DNA of 5,025 nucleotides from Pseudomonadota bacterium (GTDB taxonomy: Bacteria > Pseudomonadota > Alphaproteobacteria > Azospirillales > Azospirillaceae). The notes beneath the pieces are model-generated. The model had not been told where the DNA came from and did not search any database. It worked only from the letters and a program-made list of their open reading frames with translations. Made by a program: the position numbers and the translations under genes. The first letter of the stretch is position 1, and the number at the start of each line of letters is the position of its first letter. The stretch covers positions 1 through 5,025 of the forward strand of contig JAFAFA010000107.1 of the NCBI GenBank assembly GCA_023423695.1, given 5' to 3'. Below are positions 1 to 5,025 of this stretch, one piece after another.

Positions 1-387
1 TTCGCCGTCGAGGCGCTCACCGACGCGCTGCGCCTCGAGCTCGGCGCGTTCGGCGTCGGCGTCTCGGCGGTGCAGCCCTCGTTCATCCGCTCGGGCTTCG
101 CCGCCCGCGCGACGAAGAGCATCGAGCGCTACCGCCTCGAGGGCAGCCCCTACGCGCCGATCGCCGATCGCATGGACGCGATCCTGGCGCGCATGGACGC
201 GATCGGCGGCGAGCCCGAGGACGTCGCCCGCGCGATCGAGCGCGCGGCGACCAGCGCCTCTCCGCGCGCCCGCTACCAGGCCCCGTTCAGCGCGAAGGTC
301 GCGGCCGCGGCGCTCCCCTGGGTGCCGACCGCGCTCGAGGACCGCGGCCTCACCCGCATGTTCGAGCTCCACCGCCTCCACGCATAG
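1..387 (+). CDS. Short-chain dehydrogenase/reductase (SDR), C-terminal part, 5' end outside window
   Basis: Frame 1 is open from the first base to a TAG at 385-387, giving 128 residues. It opens with FAVEALTDALRLEL, the segment that in classical SDR enzymes directly follows the catalytic YxxxK, then GVGVSAVQPSFIRSGF, the strand-and-loop that closes over NAD(P) (usually a PG motif plus I/V-x-T). SDR enzymes are cytoplasmic NAD(P)-dependent oxidoreductases acting on alcohols, ketones, sugars or lipids. The Rossmann N-terminus, the catalytic Ser and the Tyr/Lys all lie upstream of the window, so the substrate cannot be named. The usual PG reads PS here (QPSFI). A GTG at 70 could be taken as a start but lies inside the conserved SDR core, so the gene is partial rather than a 105-residue protein. 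The tail (RYQAPFSAKVAAAALPWVP) resembles the C-terminal helix and substrate-lid region of bacterial SDRs. Base composition is very GC-rich, as expected for the host chromosome. Confidence 0.9.
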   Translation, partial: FAVEALTDALRLELGAFGVGVSAVQPSFIRSGFAARATKSIERYRLEGSPYAPIADRMDAILARMDAIGGEPEDVARAIERAATSASPRARYQAPFSAKVAAAALPWVPTALEDRGLTRMFELHRLHA

Positions 388-392
388 CGTCG

Positions 393-413
393 GCCGCGGC
401 ACTGAACCGCGGC
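393..413 (+). terminator. Possible transcription terminator after the SDR gene
   Basis: A perfect 7-bp GC-only stem (393-399 with 407-413) encloses the loop CACTGAA, starting 6 bases after the SDR stop codon. The bases after it include only a weak pyrimidine run (CTTCTTC) and no real T tract. It is placed as a terminator hairpin would be, but such stems also arise by chance in GC-rich DNA. Confidence 0.35.
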
Positions 414-683
414 GGCGCTTCTTCGGCCTGGCCGCATCTTCCGGCGCGGAGGGACCTGCGCGCTGCGAGAGGAGTCGTGGCTGAGGGCAGCGCGTCAACC
501 GATGATTGCGGGGGCGAATGTTCAGTCTTCCCGCTGTAACCTTACGGTGTTCCTATTCCATGCATGACGTGGCGAGGGGCAGTCCGGGCGCGCGCGAAGG
601 CGAGAGGCCTGACGACGGACCCTGACCGCGAGCTCCAGGAGCACGAGATCGCCGCTGCTGGAGGGAGCGGCGCGGAGCTGCAC

Positions 684-688
684 GGAGG
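684..688 (+). promoter_or_regulatory. Ribosome binding site GGAGG that decides the start at 693
   Basis: GGAGG matches the Shine-Dalgarno core and lies 4 bases before ATG 693. It supports 693 over the upstream ATG at 564, which has no such site. The ATG at 702, four codons into the reading, would be spaced 13 bases from it and is less likely. Confidence 0.6.
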
Positions 689-692
689 CGCG

Positions 693-899
693 ATGCGGAA
701 GATGGGGATCGTGGGCGCGATCGTGCTCGCCGTCGGCCTAGCCCTCGGCGGGGGGATGCTGACGGCCAGCTACGCGGAGGCGCACGGCGGTGGCCTCAAT
801 CGATGCGGCTGCCACTTCAACAGGCGGGCCGGCACCTGCCACTGCCACCAAGACCAAGGGTGTGGCTGCGAGTGCCAGCCGGACCGCTGCGAACGATGA
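693..899 (+). CDS. Small secreted Cys/His-rich YHYH-like peptide
   Basis: This 68-residue protein begins MRKMGIVGAIVLAVGLALGG, a short basic start followed by a long hydrophobic segment, i.e. a signal peptide. A likely cleavage site is AEA|HGGG after residue 30. The mature part (about 38 residues) reads GGGLNRCGCHFNRRAGTCHC at 32-51, matching the layout of the small exported proteins annotated as YHYH-domain proteins (typically HxGGxDxxGCHxNRKTGxYHCH), whose function is not established. It is unusual in having 8 cysteines (38, 40, 49, 51, 57, 59, 61, 66) and 4 histidines (31, 41, 50, 52) in under 40 residues, with a CHCH core and a CxCxC tail. This suggests metal binding or disulfide bonding in the periplasm, which is inference. 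The start is fixed by GGAGG at 684-688. The stop TGA overlaps an ATG (ATGA at 896-899), but the frame that this would open does not look like a real gene. Confidence 0.72.
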   Translation: MRKMGIVGAIVLAVGLALGGGMLTASYAEAHGGGLNRCGCHFNRRAGTCHCHQDQGCGCECQPDRCER

Positions 900-1036
900 T
901 CAGTCTGTCCCAGGGCGCGGTCACAAGCCTCATCGAAGCACTGGCTTGTATCCGCGGCGTCCGGCGCGGAGGTGTCGGAACCCCCCCAGCGAGAGGAGCT
1001 CGCGCGGGATGCCGTCCGCTCTCGGTGCTCGTCGCC

Positions 1037-1219
1037 ATGACCTCGACTCGTCTCCACGGCCCGACGGCCGACTCCGTGCTGGAGGCGCTCACTCAGGAGC
1101 GCCTGCTCGATCTCAGCCGCGCGTTCGGCATCGGCGTTCGCAGCGGGCCCGACGCGAAGGGGCGCGTGGCGGGCCGACTCCGCGAGCAGCTCTCGGGCGG
1201 CTCCCGACGCTCTTGCCCA
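1037..1219 (+). pseudogene. Remnant of a SAP-like N-terminal domain (helicase/restriction-type protein), frameshifted
   Basis: From ATG 1037 the frame reads MTSTRLHGPTADSVLEAL and then RLLDLSRAFGIGVRSG with a basic helix ending LREQLSG (residues 22-54). This helix-turn-helix pattern (L-x-x-L-A/S-R-x-x-G-[IV]-x-V, then K/R-rich helix) resembles the SAP-like or Rho-N-like segment at the N-terminus of some bacterial DEAD-box helicase and type I restriction-type proteins. Directly after it, the +2-shifted frame (frame 1) from 1195 reads GRLPTLL, which fits my recollection of how such domains continue. This suggests a frameshift near 1195-1201, after which no similarity is visible. No ribosome binding site precedes 1037. 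The open frame that contains it (to TAA/TAG at 1444) loses protein-like character after about 1205. It could also be a chance GC-rich ORF. The family link is from memory and not verified. Confidence 0.3.
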
Positions 1220-1485
1220 CTCAACCAGTCACTCACAGGCCTCGACCGTTGCGTCTCCGCGGCGAACGTGCCCAAGCACCTGATGTTCACGTTCCAGCCC
1301 ACCACGCCCTCCGCCGCCTCGACCGATCCTCTTCTCATCCGTCATTTAGCGACGCGATCGGCTTCCCGTCCGTGCCCACTTCGGGCAGGACCTTCTCGCA
1401 TCGTACGTCCTAGGCGAACCGCTTGGATGCCTTCGCCTCTCTAGGGAGCCAGCACCCACATTCCGCAACCTACCTGCGAGGCATC
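1220..1485. other. Non-coding stretch upstream of the phosphoesterase-STAND gene
   Basis: No frame here gives a believable protein. The GC content falls toward the following gene. A short perfect inverted repeat, TGCCC-ACTTC-GGGCA at 1373-1387, could form a 5-bp hairpin. No convincing -35/-10 pair was found. The promoter of the large gene presumably lies here, given that there is no active gene immediately upstream to share a transcript with. Confidence 0.4.
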
Positions 1486-4400
1486 ATGAATCGACTCTGG
1501 GTACTCCACCTCACAGACATTCACGTCCAAACGGCAGCAGACCCAGTCCTCAATTGCCGTTCGGCAATCAAGAGCGCTGTGCTTGCTCACGAGTTCGCGC
1601 ACAACCAGGTACGACCTGCGACACTTGCTGTCGCCATATCCGGCGACATCGCCTTCTCCGGCCGCGACTCCGAGTACAACGCCTTTGCCTCCTTCCTAAG
1701 ACCGCTCGTCAGCTCACTGCGCGAACACTTTTCTACAGTCCATGTCGTCATGGCGCCCGGCAATCACGACCTTGTACTAAAGCCTGAAGACCCGGTCCGA
1801 ACCATGGTCCTGAACGGCTACGATCCATCACTCGTAGACGAGAGAGTGTTCAGCACGCTAGCGTCGCCACAGCAGGCGTTTTGGAAGTTCGCCGCCGCTC
1901 ATGCACCGGGATACCCCGACGTGCCATCACTGTGCGTCGAGACCACGGTAACCATGACGGATAAGCGCGTCGTGTTCCGTAGCATCAACACGTCCTGGAC
2001 TTCTAGCCTGCACGAGAAGACTGGGTCGCTAAGCTTCCCTCGCGACATGTTGGATGCCACTTCCCGTGCTCGACGGAATACAGACGACGCTATAGTCACA
2101 CTGTTCCACCATCCCTATCATTGGATCCAGGAGGAGCAGTACCGGGCTCTTCGCGGTTGGGTCGAACTGCATTCAGATATGGTCCTAACGGGCCACGAGC
2201 ACATATCGGATCTCCGCATCTCCGGCTCGGCTGAATCGGTTCCCAGACTCTATATCGAGGGCGGTGCGCTTCAGAAGCACGGACAGAATCCGCTCAACGG
2301 CTCGTCGTTCAACATCATCGAACTCGACCTGGATGAAAAAACATTCGCAGTTGCGCGGTTGGTCCTTGACGGCCGCCGATACACCGAGAACCACAGCTCA
2401 GTTGCGCGACCATTTGCGTCGCTATCCGCGTCTGAAAGGAACGCCTTCCAGCTGCAGCATGAGTTCTTACAGTACGTTGACGAGATCGGCGACATTATCC
2501 GACACGAACGACGCCCGAATCTCAGGCTCAGCGACGTCTTTGTTCTCCCTGAGCTGTCGCGCGAGCGGCGTGCCGCAAGTCTCGACAGGGCGCCGGAAAT
2601 CGTCACAGATATTGTCGAAGAGACGATTACCGCTAGCCGAATCCTTATCGTCGGCCCCGAGCTCTCTGGGCGCACGAGCCTCCTGAAGACGATGTTCACC
2701 CGCCTTCACGCCCAAGGATGGATTCCGGTATACTTTGACTTCGCCGTGTGTACGACGCAGGACATCTCACTGCGCATGAGCGAACTGATTGCAGGACAGT
2801 ATCGGCCCGAACCCGAGTCAGGCGAACTACCGGATCGCGAGACCCTGAACGAACGAGGAATAGCAATAGTCGACAATCTCAACGCATTAACGTCCGTCGC
2901 GACTACTACGGCGGTTCGGCTGCTCGAGCAGCGATTCTCAAAGATTGTGCTTTGCGGCGACATCAGCGCATCTGTGCCGCTAGGCCCGGAGGCAGCCAAA
3001 TCACCTCTCTGGCGATACGAGGAACTCAAGATACTGGAACTAACCCACCGAAAACGCGGAGAGATCATTGAGAAATGGATGACTCTGGGCCGCGACGAGA
3101 CGAATCTCGAAGACCTAGCCCGGGAGATTGCCTCTCGCGACGCACACCTCGCTCGCGTGGTTCGAAGCACGCTCCTTCCATCAACCCCCTACTTCGTACT
3201 ACTAGCCCTTCAGCAGTATGACACCACGAGTGGCGGCAGCAACATTGATACCTCTTACGGGCACCTCTACGAAGCATCGATAGACATTGCACTGAGAAGC
3301 AGCGAATCGCCTCTAAGCACGACTGGAATGCTGGACTATCTGGCCGGTTTCGCTGCCCACCTAAACGACGAGCTCAATGGCCCAGCGACGAGCGTTGACG
3401 ATCTCACGGTACCGAAGGAATCGTTCTTCGAGTGGCATCGCATACACGCCGCGCGCCTCGGTATCCAAGTCGATTGCGTGGTCATCTGCCGGGCTTTGGT
3501 GCGCGCAAGACTCTTTTGCGACCTAACCACCCACATCGGGTTCCGATTCAAGAACAGCTACTACTACAGCCTTGCACGCGCATTCTCCGCACTTGACGTT
3601 CCGGAGACAATAGCGTTCATCAAACAGTACGCAAACGAGCTTCACCTTGAGCAATGGTACGCCGTAACAATGTTTCTTGCGCATTTAGACAAGCGTACGA
3701 CCGTAATAGGCGCACTGCTGTCTGCGGCACGTGACATGCTCTCTCACCGCCCTCCGCTATCGATCACGGAGAGCGCGGGGCAACTCGTCGACGAGATTGA
3801 GGGACTTCCTCAAATGCAATTGCCGGAGGGAGACTTCGAGACAAGAAGGGCGGCCATTCTCCAAGAGCGCGACAGGTTGGAATCCGACGATGCCATCGTG
3901 GCCACGAATGACGACCAGGCCACGATTGAGACCAACAATCACCCATACGTTGAGCGAATCCATGCAATGAACTCGGGCTTGCGTATGGTTCATATTCTTG
4001 GCCAGATCCTGCGCCGCCACGCGGCATCTCCGAGCCTTGAGGGGAACCTCAAGATGGAGGTAGTGTCCGAGTGCTACGATCTGGGCCTGCGCGTGCTGGC
4101 GGACTGGTGCGACATTATCCAAACGAACAAGGAACAGGTAAGGGAGGGCGTTCTTCATCTGCTCGTGAGCCAGGATCTCACGGATCTGAGCGATCCGGTT
4201 GCTGTTAGGCACGACGTTGCTCTATCCATGAATCAGATTGTCTTGAGCAGCGCGTTCGGTGTCGTCCGAAGTGTTGGGGATGCGGTAGGCACCGGGCTGC
4301 TGCAGCCGACGTTCGCGTCAATTCTCGACCGGAAGACTGACAACTTCTCATATCAGTCATTTGACCTGGCCATATCCCTGGAAGTTTCGCGCGCGATGCC

Positions 4401-4611
4401 TATCCAGAAGGTCCGATCCGCGTCCCGAATGGCCGAGAAGGAGTCGAGTGTGCTGGGGAGCGCACTAGTTTGCAGGTTGGTCTGTTCCGCCGTTCGGCGG
4501 TACCTGTACTCTGAGCGCGAGATTCGGGACGCGGCAGCCGCGGCTGGAATACAGTCGCCGTCGGCATCGGCCCTAAACCCGAATCGGAAGAAGATCAAAG
4601 ACGGTGAGTAG
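1486..4611 (+). CDS. Metallophosphoesterase-STAND-like NTPase fusion, putative anti-phage defence protein
   Basis: This is a 1041-residue cytoplasmic protein with no signal peptide or clear membrane segment. Residues 1-285 are a calcineurin-like phosphoesterase with its metal-binding motifs visible: DIH (11-13), GDIAFSG (53-59), GNHD (92-95), HH (208-209) and GHEH (236-239). A linker, SDVFVLPEL (349-357), leads to a P-loop module with Walker A GPELSGRTS (390-398) and Walker B IAIVDN (459-464). R396 replaces the usual lysine. The C-terminal half carries stretches I associate with this STAND-like family: GEIIEKWMTLG (525-535), LLPSTPYFVLLAL (563-575), SSYG-type TSYGHLYE (589-596), FRFKNSYYY (686-694), HILGQILRR (836-844) and LKMEVVSECYDLGL (855-868). 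By analogy with other STAND proteins, the C-terminus may sense infection and the phosphoesterase act as effector; this is inferred. ATG 1486 is preferred (weak GAGG at 1478-1481, and the DIH strand begins at once); TTG 1423 would add 21 residues. Codons such as ATA and TTA and lower GC suggest transfer. Confidence 0.85.
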   Translation: MNRLWVLHLTDIHVQTAADPVLNCRSAIKSAVLAHEFAHNQVRPATLAVAISGDIAFSGRDSEYNAFASFLRPLVSSLREHFSTVHVVMAPGNHDLVLKPEDPVRTMVLNGYDPSLVDERVFSTLASPQQAFWKFAAAHAPGYPDVPSLCVETTVTMTDKRVVFRSINTSWTSSLHEKTGSLSFPRDMLDATSRARRNTDDAIVTLFHHPYHWIQEEQYRALRGWVELHSDMVLTGHEHISDLRISGSAESVPRLYIEGGALQKHGQNPLNGSSFNIIELDLDEKTFAVARLVLDGRRYTENHSSVARPFASLSASERNAFQLQHEFLQYVDEIGDIIRHERRPNLRLSDVFVLPELSRERRAASLDRAPEIVTDIVEETITASRILIVGPELSGRTSLLKTMFTRLHAQGWIPVYFDFAVCTTQDISLRMSELIAGQYRPEPESGELPDRETLNERGIAIVDNLNALTSVATTTAVRLLEQRFSKIVLCGDISASVPLGPEAAKSPLWRYEELKILELTHRKRGEIIEKWMTLGRDETNLEDLAREIASRDAHLARVVRSTLLPSTPYFVLLALQQYDTTSGGSNIDTSYGHLYEASIDIALRSSESPLSTTGMLDYLAGFAAHLNDELNGPATSVDDLTVPKESFFEWHRIHAARLGIQVDCVVICRALVRARLFCDLTTHIGFRFKNSYYYSLARAFSALDVPETIAFIKQYANELHLEQWYAVTMFLAHLDKRTTVIGALLSAARDMLSHRPPLSITESAGQLVDEIEGLPQMQLPEGDFETRRAAILQERDRLESDDAIVATNDDQATIETNNHPYVERIHAMNSGLRMVHILGQILRRHAASPSLEGNLKMEVVSECYDLGLRVLADWCDIIQTNKEQVREGVLHLLVSQDLTDLSDPVAVRHDVALSMNQIVLSSAFGVVRSVGDAVGTGLLQPTFASILDRKTDNFSYQSFDLAISLEVSRAMPIQKVRSASRMAEKESSVLGSALVCRLVCSAVRRYLYSEREIRDAAAAAGIQSPSASALNPNRKKIKDGE

Positions 4612-4858
4612 AGCGAGCACTCCGCAGCAGCGCTATCGGTCGCAGGAGAAGGATCCGTCCGAGGTGCTCGGCTCGGGCGCGCTGAGGGATCCGTCCCAGC
4701 GGGATCCGTCCGAGATGCTCGGCTCTGGCGGGGGAACCAGGGATCCGTCCGAGGTGCTCGGCTCGGGATGTCCGAGTGCTCGGCTCGGGCGAGGGGTGCA
4801 GAGGGATCCGTCCGGCAGCGGGATCCGTCCGAGGTGCTCGGCTCCGGCTGACTTGTAG
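4604..4858 (+). CDS. Doubtful 84-residue ORF running through the repeat array
   Basis: A GTG at 4604 overlaps the last 8 bases of the phosphoesterase-STAND gene (GTGAGTAG), a spacing that would allow translational coupling. A weak GGAAG lies at 4586-4590, too far upstream to be persuasive. The product would contain repeated DPSE[VM]LGSG (three copies), partial copies RDPSQ and RDPSGSG, and no recognisable domain, signal peptide or hydrophobic segment. The last repeat unit (from 4821) is read in a different frame and gives IRPRCSAPADL, so the array has not been kept in phase with this frame. That argues that the repeats act as, or are simply, DNA or RNA elements and that the ORF is incidental. 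If it is real, it is a disordered acidic/serine-rich peptide of unknown role. Confidence 0.2.
   Translation: MSRASTPQQRYRSQEKDPSEVLGSGALRDPSQRDPSEMLGSGGGTRDPSEVLGSGCPSARLGRGVQRDPSGSGIRPRCSAPADL
4651..4847 (+). repeat. Irregular tandem array of ~27-bp hairpin-bearing repeats
   Basis: The decamer GGATCCGTCC occurs six times, at 4651, 4687, 4702, 4741, 4804 and 4821. Four copies (4651, 4702, 4741, 4821) continue as a full unit of about 27 bases ending GCTCGGG or a variant, and a fifth full-type unit at 4771-4789 has lost its 5' part. Each of these five carries the inverted repeat CCGAG-loop-CTCGG, at 4659-4671, 4710-4722, 4749-4761, 4772-4783 and 4829-4841. The loops differ (GTG, ATG, GTG, TG, GTG) while the stem is unchanged. 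The copies at 4687 and 4804 are short forms that end in CAGC or GGCAGC and run straight into a full unit. Spacing is irregular, which is unlike a CRISPR array. The array begins 39 bases after the phosphoesterase-STAND stop codon. Confidence 0.85.
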
Positions 4859-4867
4859 GCCTCAGCG

Positions 4868-4919
4868 GGGGTGACCCCTCACCCGGACACCGGTGTGGGA
4901 GCAATCCGTCCCGGGGACG
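4868..4919. repeat. Cluster of three inverted repeats downstream of the array
   Basis: Three short perfect dyads lie within 52 bases: GGGTGA-CCCC-TCACCC (4869-4884, 6-bp stem, 4-base loop), the palindrome ACACCGGTGT (4887-4896) and CGTCC-CGG-GGACG (4907-4919). The last contains ATCCGTCC, the end of the decamer seen in the preceding array. None is followed by a T tract. Together they could serve as a transcription end or pause point for the large gene, or as protein-binding sites; which of these is not shown by the sequence. Confidence 0.45.
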
Positions 4920-5025
4920 AATTGGGAACGGTGGGATCGGAGGATGGGATGGGCGCGGCGGCGGGGCGCGCGCGACGCGGCGAGGTCTTGGCGGGGGCCG
5001 CTCCCGGTGCAGCACGAGCGGACCG
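4920..5025. other. GC-rich end of window, no gene recognised
   Basis: The sequence is purine-rich (many GGGATGG/GGGATCGG-like runs) and then very GC-rich with CG repeats. No open frame on either strand here resembles a known protein. The long minus-strand frame that starts at 5015 and runs back into the large gene is proline/arginine/serine-rich low-complexity translation typical of the wrong strand of GC-rich DNA. Confidence 0.4.

Larger units (their letters stand above)
388..692. other. Intergenic region between SDR and YHYH-like peptide gene
   Basis: Apart from the stem-loop at 393-413, nothing here looks coding. The stretch around 500-565 is clearly less GC-rich than its surroundings (for example TTCAGT at 521-526 and TTACGGT at 542-548, about 15 bases apart), which is a plausible place for the promoter of the following gene, but neither hexamer is close enough to a known consensus to be called. 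An ATG at 564 is in frame with the gene at 693. It has no ribosome binding site and would add 43 residues of low-information sequence ahead of the signal peptide. Confidence 0.5.

Noticed and set aside
564..692. N-terminal extension of the YHYH-like gene to ATG 564
   Set aside because: There is no ribosome binding site before 564, and the added 43 residues are Arg/Ala/Gly-rich with no signal character. They would bury the signal peptide that starts at 693 behind GGAGG.
1373..1387. Hairpin TGCCC-ACTTC-GGGCA as a terminator or operator
   Set aside because: The 5-bp stem is short, has no T tract, and is about 100 bases from the next start; it is within what chance gives in this composition.
790..1413. 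Frame 1 open frame as a gene
   Set aside because: It reads antigenic-looking low-complexity Arg/Pro/Ser sequence, overlaps the YHYH-like gene in another frame, and shows only the seven-residue GRLPTLL stretch of possible interest, which is explained as part of the relic.
896..1444. A 182-codon frame starting at an ATG that overlaps the TGA of the YHYH-like gene (ATGA)
   Set aside because: Most of its translation is Arg/Ser/Pro/Gly-rich with no protein-like periodicity. Only the stretch from 1037 to about 1205 looks like a protein, and that appears to change frame. Long open frames are common by chance in such GC-rich DNA.
1423..1485. TTG 1423 as the start of the large gene
   Set aside because: The extra 21 residues add nothing recognisable, no ribosome binding site precedes the TTG, and ATG 1486 begins directly at the first beta strand of the phosphoesterase.
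4651..4847. CRISPR array
   Set aside because: Unit spacing is irregular (51, 39 and 80 bases between full-unit starts), some units abut with no unique spacer, and no cas-like gene is nearby.
4353..5015. Minus-strand frame of 220 codons across the array and the 3' end of the large gene
   Set aside because: Its translation is Pro/Arg/Ser low complexity and antisense to a convincing gene, as expected for a GC-rich shadow frame.

Overview
The flanks are GC-rich and strongly G/C-biased at third codon positions (one sampled 60-base line in the first gene is 75% G+C). This suggests a high-GC bacterium. The combination of an SDR oxidoreductase, a Cys/His-rich exported peptide of the YHYH type and a large STAND-like protein would fit a myxobacterium or similar high-GC Gram-negative, but no phylogenetic marker is present, so the assignment is tentative.

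Layout, all plus strand: (1) 1-387, the C-terminal 128 residues of a short-chain dehydrogenase/reductase cut by the window edge, followed by a GC-rich stem-loop. (2) 388-692, intergenic, with a locally AT-richer stretch near 500-565. (3) 693-899, a 68-residue secreted Cys/His-rich YHYH-like peptide with a good ribosome binding site. (4) 900-1485, no intact gene, but at 1037-1219 a short stretch resembling the SAP-like N-terminus of helicase or restriction proteins, apparently frameshifted and decayed. (5) 1486-4611, the main gene: a 1041-residue protein with an N-terminal calcineurin-like metallophosphoesterase fused to a STAND-like P-loop NTPase and a long C-terminal region. (6) 4612-5025, a tandem array of short repeats, most copies carrying a perfect CCGAG/CTCGG hairpin, followed by a cluster of three further inverted repeats. 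An 84-codon frame that overlaps the end of the main gene runs through the array.

The main gene is the centre of interest. The architecture (hydrolytic effector, P-loop switch, long C-terminal sensor-like region), its lower and patchy GC content (50-65% in sampled lines) and the nearby defence-gene remnant all suggest a horizontally acquired, single-gene anti-phage defence system of the STAND type. That role is inferred from architecture. The phosphoesterase metal-binding motifs look intact, but the Walker A lysine is replaced by arginine, so nucleotide handling may be altered. The SDR and the YHYH-like peptide look like ordinary chromosomal genes and show no sign of acting with the phosphoesterase-STAND protein.
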